Source: Kryptolebias marmoratus
Lineage: Eukaryota > Chordata > Actinopteri > Cyprinodontiformes > Rivulidae
Direction of reading: 5' to 3'
Assembly: GCF_001649575.2 (NCBI RefSeq)
Contig: NC_051433.1
Span: forward strand, 24,620,170-24,684,169
DNA: 64,000 nt
The position numbers and the translations under genes are program-made. Shown here piece after piece: positions 26,213-36,606 of this stretch (positions are counted from its first letter, which is position 1; every line of letters starts with the position of its first letter). A model generated the notes under the pieces. That model was not told where the DNA came from. It made no database searches and was given only the letters and a program-made list of their open reading frames with translations.

Positions 26213-27256
26213 TATACCAGCAGGAGTGATTTCATCATTTGGCGAGAATTAACAGAGTTCATAATGAACAAATGAAACCATCAAGCAAAAATTGGGAGAA
26301 AAGAATAAATAAATAAACATCTTACATAAAGGGTGTTAAGAGATGGACAACATTAGTTCCAAAATCGTTTATTTTTCCTTAAGCAGCACCATTTGCTGTG
26401 TCACAGTCTGTACAAATTCCTCTTCTTCTTGGTCAAAATTTACGACAAAGGCTAATCACAATCTGAACCATAACAGTGCAGTCATCAAACACTCAATCAA
26501 AGGGATATTCCAGTCATCTTGAAACTAGGAAAAGTTATAAAGACCTGTAGATAATAGAGAAAGCTGGAGTTTCCTTTAAAACACCAGCACCTCGTAGAGA
26601 CACGCCAAGATGTCTCCTAATAGTCAGGGTGCTTTTATTAACACATCTGCCACCCAGCCTCACTCTCAAAAGAAAAGAAAAGGAAAACAACTCTGCCCTA
26701 AACGGTGTCTCATTCTGCCAGTTTATTTTAAAAGGGTTGTAAAGCGGAAACTATGATCACAGGTGAGCTCAACTTTATCGTCAGAATACCCCCCTCCACA
26801 TTAACCCATTGGACTGGAGAAAAAAAAAAGAAAAAGAAAGATCCCCAGCTAGCAGCAGCACATGTCTCTGTACCTGAAGCCTGTTTCCTTAGAGGGGTTT
26901 TCAGCTGCAGGACTTGGGTTATTTCAACCAAAATCTTCAACCCAATTGTGTGGACACGGTTATTTTTTTTCCAGCAAAATCGTGAAATGGCAATGGTCCA
27001 AAATCACAAAGCGGTAGCTGAGATTAGAACTTGTTAAGGTGCTTCTGCTGCTTGTAAACAGTTTGCTGTTAGCTGACAATTGTTGTGCTATAGTAATTAG
27101 CCCTCCATGAGTAAAAGACGCATTGTGAGAAACCTGAATTGCTGCAAACTGGTCGTATATTTGGAGCGGTGGCTGTAGGTGGTTGGTGGGATGCGGAACA
27201 AGATGAGATGGGGTAGATTATTCAAAATTTGAAGACCATTTTTGCTTTAAACTTTC

Positions 27257-28056
27257 ATTCCTTGTAGCTCTTTGAACAGCCTCAGTTTGGAGAAACAGTT
27301 TATTTTTGACAGAAATGACAGGCTAACAGCTGGTCTGAATGCAGCCAAGACTGGACTGCTGCCTCCAGTACTTCACACACCTTTACACTACTGTCACTTT
27401 TGCAGTACACAGTTATTTACATGGAGTCTTATGGGGTTTTTTTTTGTGTGCAAACAGTAGCAACAGCAGCTAGCTGTAGTGCATAATTCCAGAAGTAACT
27501 TCACATTATTTCTGCCAAAACAATAGTGTATTACAAACTTGATAGCAATATAAAAGCTTAAATCTTAGCATTTACAGGAACCGGTATAAGTTTCGAAAAC
27601 AGGAGTTGTTTTAAGATGGCAGCAGCAACCTGCTCCAGGACTAGCCCTGCTCACTGTTCTGACAAGCTAATGTTGGCCTGTCCGAACAGACATACTTCCA
27701 TAGCAGATTGCTGCCATCTTGAATCAGCTCCAATCTTCAGCATTTCATATAATGAAGACCTTCACATCACCACCAGTTTTGCATCACACAGTTATTTCGG
27801 CAGAAATTCTATGGAACTGCTGCCAAAATTAACCCCAGGCTGCACAGGAAGCGCTATGGCCACAGATCTCAAGGGAAATGATTGCATCCTGCGAAACAGA
27901 CGGTCGTAGAAACGCTGTCCGCATAAACCGCCGTGAAACTCTGAAGACTGATGCCGTTTTAAGAACACTGGTCTTGGCTGTGTTCAGACTAGCAGTTAGC
28001 TCATCGGCCCTGTTGGACGTGAACTTCAAACTGAGGTCGCTCAAGGTGCTATGAAC
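27257..28056. mobile_element. Putative foldback element with about 90-bp inverted arms
   Basis: The left arm (27257-27354, with cctcagtttgg, taacagctggtctgaatgc and agccaagactgg) matches the reverse complement of the right arm (27968-28056). The spacer of about 610 bp has a pair of direct repeats (ttttgcagtacacagttatt at 27399 and a relative at 27776). No domain is recognisable. True ends may lie further out. Confidence 0.55.
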
Positions 28057-28559
28057 AAGAGGTAAAGATATTAACGCTTCAGAACTTTTCCGCAAAACAT
28101 CACTTTGGAGACTTTGCGACGTTAAGACATCAGATGTGACACCCAAGCAATGAAACATTCTACAGGGGAGGGTCTCAGAGCTACCGGCTGTAGCTCTACA
28201 ACTTTTCACGCAATATGTGGCAGATAAACGTCACAGTTCTGATACTCCTGAAGGGCCTCTCAGCACCTTGCGTGCACACCGAGGCCCTCACTGCAGCTCC
28301 CTGTCATCCCCTCCCCAAACCCTGACTGAACCCGAACCTCTCAGGTTAAAAGGGTGAACATCCAGTGCCAGATTGCCCCCAAACAGGCAGGTTGTGTGGA
28401 GGCTCTTTAACTGGAACCCGACTCTAGTTGTGTACAGAAGTGCAGTAAATATTTGGCCCTCCTCTCCCTCCATTGGCTGCCAGCTGGCCAAAGGCACAGC
28501 TGACATCCATGTCATGAAGCAGACAGCCAAGAAAAGAAAACCTTAATTCTCTGCACTCA

Positions 28560-28611
28560 CCCCCCCCCCCCCCCCCNNNNNNNNNNNNNNNNNNNNNNNN
28601 NNNNNNNNNNN
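28560..28611. other. C homopolymer followed by an assembly gap (35 N)
   Basis: A run of 17 C (28560-28576) is followed directly by 35 N (28577-28611). The poly-C probably caused the assembly break. The gap lies about 300 bp into intron 1, so it does not damage the exon. True gap length is unknown. Confidence 0.95.
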
Positions 28612-28913
28612 ACAGCTTACAATTGCACCACATAAAGATTTTTTTTTTAATTATTATTTCCTATTTTGGGAGGTTATTAGAAAAGTACACCACAACATGA
28701 AGGTCCAACTAAAGTGACACCAAGAGCTAGAAGGCCAGCTCCCATGCTGGGGGCCATATTTTACTGACTATTAAAGGTGGTGCTGAAACTTTTGAAGGGG
28801 TGCAATAGTTGGGAATAACTTTTATGCAAGAACAAACCATCACGTCTCTTCCGTTAAGGATTCATTTATGAAACAAAACGAAAATAAAGCTCCTCCGTGT
28901 CGCAGGCAGAAGT

Positions 28914-28922
28914 TTTTACCTG
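28914..28922 (-). other. pdzrn3: Splice donor of pdzrn3 exon 1
   Basis: On the minus strand the coding frame runs Ser-Ser-Cys-Gln and then meets CAG|GTAAAA, with the exon's last base at 28920 and the intron's first base at 28919. It is a good donor match, and PDZRN3 homologues break at the corresponding place, after the coiled coil and before the first PDZ domain. Translation reading through the donor runs into a stop near 28866 with no family similarity, which supports splicing here. Confidence 0.88.
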
Positions 28923-29633
28923 GCAGGAGGAAGCCACGGTCTGGGTCAGGGAGTCGATCCTCTCGCTGTACTCGGTGAATTTCTTCTGGTACTTCAGCGC
29001 TGTCATCTGCAGCTCGCTGTGCACGGAGGACAGCTGGGCCAGGAGCGCCTTCTCCCGCTTGTTGGCTTCGAGAGCCTGCTTCTTGAACTCCCGGTCCAGG
29101 ATGAGGAGCTTGCACTGCAGCGCGCCGCTGTGCGCCTTCAGGGCTCGCACGCAGCAGTGGCTCTTTAACCTCTGCTCCCGGTGCGTGAGCGGCAGCCCGC
29201 AGCCGTCCTCGCAGAGCCCCGCCGCCCGGTGCTCGCACGCCTCGCGCATGTGAGCGTCCACGTCCCGCGCGCTCAGCACCGCGTCGCAGCCCCTGTTGCC
29301 GCACTTGGCCGGGGAGAAGCCGCACGCCTCGGCGTGCTCGGCCAGGTGCTGCAGCCTCACCACGGCGTCGCAGCCCCGCGCGTGGTTGTCACATTTGATC
29401 TCCAGCTTCAGGATGAGGTTCTTCAGCGGCAGGACGTGGTTCAGCTCCTTGGCGGAGATGCGCTGGCATTTGACAGGGCAGCTGCTCTGCTGGACGACCC
29501 AGGGCAGCACGCAGCCGGAGCAGAAGACGTGGCCGCACGGAGTCGTCAGCGGGTCCTCCAGGACTTTGTTGCACAAGTTGCATTTGAAGTCCGGGTCCAC
29601 GGTCCCCTTGAAGCGGTCCAACTCGAATCCCAT
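28920..29633 (-). CDS. pdzrn3: PDZRN3-like RING E3 ubiquitin ligase, first coding exon (partial CDS)
   Basis: The exon encodes residues 1-238 of a PDZRN3/LNX3-type ubiquitin ligase. In vertebrates this membrane-associated scaffold ubiquitinates partners bound by its PDZ domains and acts in muscle, synapse and vascular signalling. Visible in order: the family start MGFELDRF; a RING with C18, C21, C33, H35, C38, C41, C52 and C56 (the last pair spaced CxxxC, as in PDZRN3); TRAF-type zinc fingers (C81/C88/H100/C104, C111/C116/H128/C133, then a Cys-rich stretch to C161); and a charged, probably coiled-coil segment at about 168-232 containing [16 protein letters not shown], which separates PDZRN3 from PDZRN4. 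The start at 29633 is the first in-frame ATG after an in-frame TGA at 29715-29717, with a strong Kozak context (A at -3, G at +4). The exon ends in phase 0 at CAG|GTAAAA. The full protein is about 1,000 residues in mammals, so the PDZ exons lie beyond the left edge. Teleosts have a and b paralogues; I cannot choose between them. Confidence 0.95.
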
Positions 29634-29800
29634 GTTGCTCTGAAAGTCAAACTCGTGGAACTCTTCCCCCACCCCCGGAGATGTGTGTGTCGGAGCAGCA
29701 GGGCGTTCAGTTGGTCATCGGTGGAGAGGAGCGCTCCCTCAGACGGACTACAGCCTCTCTACACCGGGCGAAAGTCTACTAATTGAGCGAGACTTTCGGT
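28920..29800. other. CpG-rich island covering pdzrn3 exon 1
   Basis: This block is far richer in G, C and CpG than anything else in the window, with many gcg/cgc runs between 29100 and 29560. It coincides with the coding exon and its 5' flank. CpG islands over first exons are usual for broadly or developmentally expressed vertebrate genes. Edges are by eye. Confidence 0.7.
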
Positions 29801-30200
29801 GCCTTCAGGTGCGCCTCGAAATACTGACTATTAAAGTTTGTTTTCAAAAAATGACAGTATGAAATAAGTTAGTTCGATAAGCAGGGACACACTTGTTGCT
29901 TCACTGAAAGTCCAAAAAGGTGAAATCTAGATGAAAGTTTGTTCTTCGAATTCAATTAAACACACATTCAGATGTTTCAGAGCAGAAAAAAAGTCAAGGA
30001 TATAGCAATTGTTCCTTTTTGAAAGTTCCAACACAACGTGATGCAGTGCTGACAAGCAATGAAAATCTATCTAAGCGATTTTTTTTTTCCCAAATATAAA
30101 CTGTAGCACTCCTAAAACCTGACCTTAACTGTCAATTCCCAAACGTCCGATAGCCCTGAAGGCAACTCCGCTCTGGGACGAAAAGTGTGGAAAAACTTTT
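29634..30200 (-). promoter_or_regulatory. pdzrn3: Inferred 5' leader and promoter region of pdzrn3
   Basis: The bases just upstream of the start codon stay GC-rich to about 29800 and then drop sharply to AT-rich sequence, as expected for a CpG-island promoter. No convincing TATA box was seen. The transcription start cannot be placed. A four-codon upstream ORF (29707-29718) and an in-frame stop (29715-29717) lie in the probable leader. Confidence 0.45.
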
Positions 30201-30769
30201 TTTTTTACCGTAACTCTTCTACTATACGCGCATGTTACCCTTTAAATGAAGCGCACGTTTTTTTAAATTCTTTTTTTTACTGCTGAAATATAGAAGTTTA
30301 TAAAGCAAACACATTTGTAATAACACAAAAGTTTACCCGCATAATACAAGATTTTCAGACCCCCCCTTCGCCTGTTTAGTTTTGTAAGCAGTGAAATCTC
30401 ACCGTACCTTTTTACCTTTATGAGCTCATTGCCCTTCTCTATATTATTGATAAGCTAGTAGGACAACAAAGACATTTAAAAGAATAAAAGTTCTATAATC
30501 TAAAGGCTTGAGAAGTGTTTGGAATCCAATCTGTCACAAAGTAACAATGCTACAGTTTTTATGTGCATGTTTATGCAAGGTTAAATGGAAAAAGGGTTCA
30601 GAAATGGTATAAAGAAGATGACTTAATATTTTATTCCAAGAGTAAAATGGGAATTGGGCACAAAATTACATTAGATGTAGGAACTGGTGCGGTAATAAGA
30701 TTGATTGCGCCTTCAAATTGGTCAGCTGTACCAATTATGTCCCACTGGAAGCGAAGGTCATAATGTTTT
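29801..30769. other. AT-rich flank upstream of pdzrn3, no gene seen
   Basis: Several T homopolymers (about 30080, 30197, 30257) and no coding signal. Proximal regulatory sites are likely here by position but none could be identified. Confidence 0.55.
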
Positions 30770-31375
30770 GGCTTGTGTCTGTGTGCGTGTGTATCGGTCT
30801 TTTAGCAATATATCTCATAAACTGCTTTTTGAAAGTTTCACTAAAGTCCATCCAATAATCACTGGGTGTAGATTTACAACTCATTACCTTTTGGAGTCAA
30901 TCCAATTCAAGATGGCCGCCACAACTAACTGACTTCAGCCAACATATAAATAGTAATAACTCAGGCAATTTTACAGATATTGAGCTAAAGTTTGATGTGG
31001 TAGTAGCTGAGCATTACCCCAACACATACTCACAGCACTACACATTGTTCCATATGTTTGGCTTAAAACTTTGCCTTTGTCCATTAGACTCAACTTTGGC
31101 TGTCTGTTAGTAAAATATCCATTAAACCACTTGACATGTTTTAATAAAACTGTCAGAAAATAAGTTTTGGGTATACACTTACAACTCACTGATTTTAGAA
31201 GTCAACCAAATTCAATGCGGCCACCACAGCTAATCAACTGTAGCCAACACAGAAACTCAGTCAAACTTGCAGATATTGAGCTAAAATTTGAAGTGGTTGG
31301 AGCTGAGAGTCATTCATTCATTCAACACATACTCAAGTGTTAAAAGCTCTTGTGAGATCTTGCAACACTGCACAA
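30770..31375 (+). repeat. Family A interspersed repeat, two tandem units
   Basis: The first unit starts in a TG-rich head and runs through 'atatctcataaactg', 'caattcaagatggccgcc' and 'gatattgagctaaag'. A second, headless unit restarts at about 31100 ('aaatatccattaaacc') and repeats the same blocks to about 31370. Confidence 0.72.
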
Positions 31376-31433
31376 GATTGATTCCATCAAGGAATGAAAG
31401 GCTTTTCATTTTAACATACATAGATAAATGTAA

Positions 31434-31456
31434 ACAAACAAACAAACAAACAAAGA
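31434..31456 (+). repeat. (AAAC)n microsatellite
   Basis: About five tandem AAAC units. Confidence 0.9.
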
Positions 31457-31879
31457 ATTATTTTCAAGGGTGCTGATGCAGAAACACAAAGAAGAAATTA
31501 AGTTTCAGTCACTGTGCGAAACAATTCAAAGTTGTACAGAAAGCATTCCAGACCCATAAATGACAGAAGCAACTAGTTAACACATTAGTCAATTATGTGT
31601 CTACAGTGTTTTATCCAGTAGATTTGACAAGTTAAAAAGACCCTTCACTTCCAGTTTTAAAGAGAAAATTTTGAGGTCATATACAATGAGAGTCAGCGAG
31701 AATTTGGATGTGTGCACTCTGCACTTTTTGTGGCTTATCATATAGCAGTGACAGACACACTGGGTGAAAATAGGCAAATTGTCTATGTTTTGATGTATAA
31801 GCTTTGTAAGAAGTGTAAAGATTGTGTAAAAAAGATGTTTGTTTGCCAAATCTTTGGAAAGTGTTATTCAGTTTCAACT

Positions 31880-32060
31880 CAGTTTAATTTTTTTATATGG
31901 TGCCAATTCACAACAGATCCAGATTAAAATCAAATTATTGTCAATTTAATCTAGTTGTAATACAATACATTCACATTCAGTACAATATGAATGACAATTA
32001 ATAAAAACATTGTCTATCTAAGGAAACCAGCAGATTGCATTGAATCTTTATTTTAGCACA
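31880..32060 (+). repeat. Fragment of a dispersed teleost repeat
   Basis: The block with 'atatggtgccaattcacaac', 'attcacattcagtacaat' and 'ctatctaaggaaaccagcag' matches my recollection of a dispersed fish repeat. No second copy is in the window and the class is unknown. Confidence 0.35.
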
Positions 32061-35000
32061 ATCATATGGGCAACAGTGGAAAGGAATGCCCCACTTTCAA
32101 CAGGAAGATACCTCCAACAGAACCAGGCTCAGAATGGGTGGCCATCTGCATTGTCAGAGAGGACACGAAAGAGACACAAACAAACATTGACTCGACAGCT
32201 CAAAAGTTGGAGTGTATGCCAACGTCACACTTTAAGTTGAACATTCTGTAGTAAAATCTTCCAAAATCACAAAACCTGGTTGCATAAAAACTGTTAAACA
32301 TATCAAAATACCAGTTCAGTCATATAAAGTCCAACTTTCCATGACTGTCTAAAACTTTAAAAGATGTTTCTTCTGTGAAGTATGCCTGAGCTTTAGAGCT
32401 CCAAAGAGAGCTGACTTTTCTCACTTTTCTTGCCAAACATTTATCTACACCACACGATACACTGCTACCAAAAGCCAAAAGACACTGTTCCTGATCACAT
32501 TTTGATCTATTTTTGTATGGGTTTTTCCAGAACTGCAGGAGAATAGTGAGTTAAAAATACTGCGATGGAAACAGAAGAATAACAGCCAAACAGTAACAAG
32601 GGTGTTTTAATGCTTATGCCTTTGCACCATTAGTTAAATACAAAAATATAAAAAAGCAATCAGGCCTATGTGACTCTTGTAAAAACAAGCCATCTTGGAA
32701 AGACATTACAAGAACAACCACATGTAAGACTCTGCAGTTGCAACACAGTTTGAGTTACAAGCATATCATATAAAAGTACAAAATATAAGCGGGGGATCAC
32801 ATTGTGCGGTATAGGAAAATGAAAATCTGGGGCATCTCTGTGGGACTCATGTTTGAGCACATCTGTTGCTACTCTCTTCAGGTACAGAAAGCTCTGTTAT
32901 ACCACTGTTTTACCAGTTGCACACTCTGATCTGAATGCATCAATCTTCGCAGGAGAGCAAGCGGTTCTGAGTGCATTAGAATTGTAAATGAAACTCCGGT
33001 GGGCTCACTGGAAGTGCTCAGTGAAGGAAAAGAATGGCTGCTCAGGCAGAAACACAAAGCTCGTGTTGGTCCTGACCCGGCCTTGTTGAGGCGACCACTC
33101 CCGCTGGTTACCTCCTCTTTCGGAAATCCAGTTTTATGCAATGCCATGCTGAATAAAACCTTTCCATGTGTGCGTTATCCAGAACTAAAAACAAGGGCTT
33201 ATCAAAGACTTCATGGACATAGTGTTGCGGGGGGGGGCTGAGCTTGGGGGTAATCCAACACTAATGTTTTGGGATGGCTTAGATGGGGTGAGAAGAAAGA
33301 CTCCACAAAGATCCAACACTTGATACATCCACATCATTTCTTACAGGTACTCTTTAGGTCATGCTTTGAAGAAGGTAAACATTGAACACACATGATATAT
33401 GGCATGTCAAAGAAAATAAACATATACAGAAAGAGGATACATTTACAATTATTGTGAAAGGTGAAGGCAGAGCAATAGCCTTCTTGTATGTGTCTTTATG
33501 TGTGTATGTGTGTGTGTGTGTGTGTGGGTGTGTTTGTGTGTGTATCTGTCGCTTACCATATCTCATAAACCATTGGACATATTTTGATGAAGCTGAAGAA
33601 AGTAATCAATGGATGTACCTCCACAACTGATTAATTTATGGAGTCAACCCAGTTCAAGATGGCTGCACAGCCATTGGGCTTTAAAATACACAAAAATAGC
33701 TCAGTCAATTTTTCAGATATTGACCTAAACTTTGGTGTGGTAGTAGCTGAGACAGAGCCATAACAGACTTCTTTTTAAAAAATGTTGCCTTTATTTATTT
33801 AGAATTAACTCTCCTTGTCTCTTACTAAGATATCTCATGAACTATTAAACAGATTTAAATGAAACTTGTGGAAATAATGAAAAATAATTAAAAGCTTTAC
33901 ATTGACAACTTTTGGAATCATTTCAATTCAAGATGTCCACTACATTAACCAATGCAAAAAGGGCTACAATGCAGTCAATTTTACAGATATTGACTTAAAA
34001 TATGTTGTGATAGTAGCTGAGAATCATTCACAACACATACGTTGAGCGTGATGTTTCGCAATATGGCATGAGATTGCACATAACATAACTTTTAAGGTTT
34101 AACGGCTACAAATCTGTCTTTTCTCAACATGAGATGATCTTAGTCTAAAACTCATGTATTGAAGGTGGAAAGTGATTTGCATTCCTTCAGGCAATGCTAG
34201 TTCTTTAATTTAAAGTTCGTGTTGACATTTACCCATACCAGTCATTTATTGGTGAGGTTTCACATGTGGATGGATTTTACTCAAGCTGCTGCACCTCAGC
34301 TGCAAACAGTCATATATTATTTCACAGCCCAGAGCTTGGGCTCACTATCAGATCTATGCTTTTCTTCTGGGCGTACCTTGGTCTTGTGCAGAAATATTGT
34401 CTGAAGCACTGCAGAATCAATCCAGCAACCTTCCAGCTACACTCAGCCTCTCGACCTCTGAACCAACCTGCCGCCTTTGATTTATTATTTCAGCTCAGGA
34501 ACAAACAAGCTGCATGTCTGTGTGCGGCTGTTTACTGTAAGACTGAGTTGTTAGGCCTGCTTCGGATGGAGGAATGTTTGCTCCCAAAATGGAGAGAAAA
34601 TAAATAGGCACTTGTTGTTTTTATAGACCGCTTTGGAGTCAGACTTAACAAGAGTCTAGGTCTGAAAGTTTTAAAAATTTTATGGCACGGTTTGTTGTAG
34701 AAACTGATATGTACAGGACGGGTCTGCTAAGGAATGTTTTGTGACTGGGAAAGAGGCAACAGGGGCAGCTTAAACAAGCCCATGCTGGGCCTGGCCAAGA
34801 GACAGAGCACATCCCAGAGGAGATAAGAGCTAATCCCACTCCTCCAAACTAAACTGTGAGTGAAGGATCAAGACAGACTGGACTGAAAGGTTCCAACCAG
34901 ATGCACAGTTCAAAATAGAAGATAAAACTCAGAGCAAGACTCAGAGGTTGCATTTTTCCACCCAAGGAGCATTCCTAGACACAAAGTTTTATTGGGGCAC

Positions 35001-35149
35001 GTGCCCTTTTTACACAAATCATTTATTTTATTTCTATCTGTCAGTACATTATGTGCTGCTGTACTGAAAAAGGAACAATTCTACCCATCAGGAAAATTTA
35101 CGGGCAACATAATTTTAGTTAGTTATATCATTACATGCTTATGCAAAAG
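32061..35149. other. Intergenic stretch, no gene seen apart from listed repeats
   Basis: Besides the family A copy at 33487-34205, this is AT-rich DNA with a G run near 33230. No domain-bearing reading frame was found. Confidence 0.55.
33487..34205 (+). repeat. Family A interspersed repeat, two tandem units with a long (TG)n head
   Basis: The TG tract (about 33490-33546) is followed by 'atatctcataaaccattg', 'ttcaagatggctgc' and 'gatattgacctaaac'. A second unit starts near 33815 ('aagatatctcatgaac') and continues past the 'tgagcgtgatgtttcgcaat' block to a 3' end at about 34205. Confidence 0.75.
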
Positions 35150-36473
35150 AAGGACCCCCCCCAATCCAAAAAAAGACTGGGACATTGTGTGAAATATAAA
35201 TGAAAACATAATGCAATGATTTGCAAATCTCACAAACACATATTTTATTCACAATGAAACACAGGAAACACATCAAATGTTGAAACAAAACTGTACAATT
35301 TTTGTAAAGAAAGAAAAGGTAATTATGAATTAAAGGGTAGGAACACATGTCAAAAAAGTTGGGAAAGAGAAAAGGAAAGGCTTTAAAAGTAAGTGGTATG
35401 AAAAAAACAGCTAGAGGAGTATTTTGCTACTAATCAGGTTATTTGGAAACAGGTCAATTAGAGGACTTGGCATAAAAACACCATTTTAGAGGCTGAATCT
35501 CAGAAGTAAAAATGGACAGAGGTTCATCAATCTGCCATAAACTGCATCTAAAAGTAGTGGAACAATTTCAGAATATTTTTCCTCAACAGAAAATTAGGAA
35601 GACTTTGAATCTCCCATCTTCTACAGTTCATAATATCCAAAAAAAGATTTCAAGAATCTGGAGAAATCTCTGAGCTCAAAGGGCAAGACTGAAAGTTAAC
35701 ATTGAATGGCCGTGATCTTAAATACTGCATTTAAAAAAGGCCTGATTCTGTTCTGGACATCACTGTTCTCCATAAACACAATTCACTGTGCCATCCACTA
35801 TTGCTGGTTAAAGCCCTATCATACAAAGAAGAAGCCAGATGTGAAATGCTGCTGTCTTCTCTGGACTAAAACTCATTTAAAAAGGACTGCGACAAAGTGG
35901 AAAACTGTTTTGTGGTCAGATAAATCAAAAATTCAAATACCTTTTGGAAACCAGGGATGACATGTCTTCCATGCTAAAGAGGAAAGGAACCATAAATTCA
36001 AAAGCCTGCCTGTCTGATGGTATGGCGTTGCATTAGTGCCTATGGCAAGAGCAGCTTACATATTTAGAAATTCACCATCAATGCAGAAAAGTAAAAACAG
36101 GTTTTAGAACAACATATGCTCCCATCCAGCAGAAAATCCAGCAAAGAAGACCAAGGACAGTTGAACAACTAATCAGACAAGAATGGGACAACATTCACCT
36201 CTAAAACCTCCAGCAGCTTCTCTCCTCAGTTCCTAGATGTTTACAGACTGTTGGTAAAAAAAGGGGAAGCTTCAAAGTGGTAAACATGGACCTGTCTCTA
36301 CTTTTTTCAGACGTGTTGCTGCCATAAAGTTCAAAATTACGTTATTTTTTTCCCCCAAAATTGTGTAATTTCTTAGTTTAAGTATTTGATATGTTGACTA
36401 TGTTCTATTGTGCATAAAATAAGAATTTACGAGATTTGAAAATCATTGTATTCTGCTTTTATTTATTATTATT

Positions 36474-36506
<33 letters not shown>

Positions 36507-36606
36507 TATTATTATTATTATTATTATTATTAATAACATTAATAATAACAATAATAATAATAATAATAATAATTATTATTATTATTATTTCAGAATTGGG
36601 ATTGTA
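35150..36606 (+). mobile_element. Dead Tc1/mariner element lacking most of its catalytic core
   Basis: Terminal inverted repeats are recognisable (5' near 35150 with 'ccaatccaaa' and 'tgggacattgtg', then gcaatgatttgcaaatc; 3' 'gagatttgaaaatcattgta' ending cagaattgggattgta at 36606). Inside are relics of a DDE transposase: an N-terminal helix-turn-helix part (35420-35690), KWKTVLWSDKSK around the first catalytic Asp (about 35897-35932), and a C-terminal part (RRPRTVEQL, RQEWDNI; 36140-36260). The segment that should hold the second Asp (HDNARPHTA-like) and the third residue (SPDLSPIEN-like) is missing at about 36130. Stops and frameshifts break the rest. The 3' end has been invaded by a TTA/TAA microsatellite. 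Confidence 0.82.
36461..36590. repeat. (TTA)n/(TAA)n microsatellite with alternating orientation
   Basis: About 130 bp of trinucleotide repeat switches between TTA and TAA blocks several times, so each block can pair with the next. It sits within the 3' inverted repeat of the Tc1-like element, separating its inner and outer parts. Confidence 0.9.

Larger units (their letters stand above)
1..28919 (-). other. pdzrn3: Intron 1 of pdzrn3 (partial, continues beyond the left edge)
   Basis: No PDZ-domain exon was recognised between the exon 1 donor and position 1. The large 3'-terminal coding exon of this family would appear as a long open frame, and none is present. A first intron of at least 29 kb fits the known large size of PDZRN3 genes. 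Its content is transposon remnants, microsatellites and unique sequence, listed separately. A short internal exon could have been overlooked by eye. Confidence 0.75.

Noticed and set aside
27616..27909. 97-codon plus-strand frame
   Set aside because: It lies in the spacer of the inverted-repeat unit 27257-28056 and has no family signature.
28840..29325. 161-codon minus-strand frame overlapping pdzrn3
   Set aside because: It is an alternate-frame shadow of the GC-rich exon; the Arg/Ala/Gly-rich product is typical of such shadows.
29634..29672. Possible 13-codon N-terminal extension of pdzrn3
   Set aside because: The frame is open but the upstream codon at 29672 is GTG, with no ATG before the in-frame stop at 29715-29717. 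The family start MGFELDRF is at 29633.
29181..29786. 201-codon plus-strand frame opposite pdzrn3
   Set aside because: Antisense shadow of the conserved RING exon, caused by high GC content and few stops.
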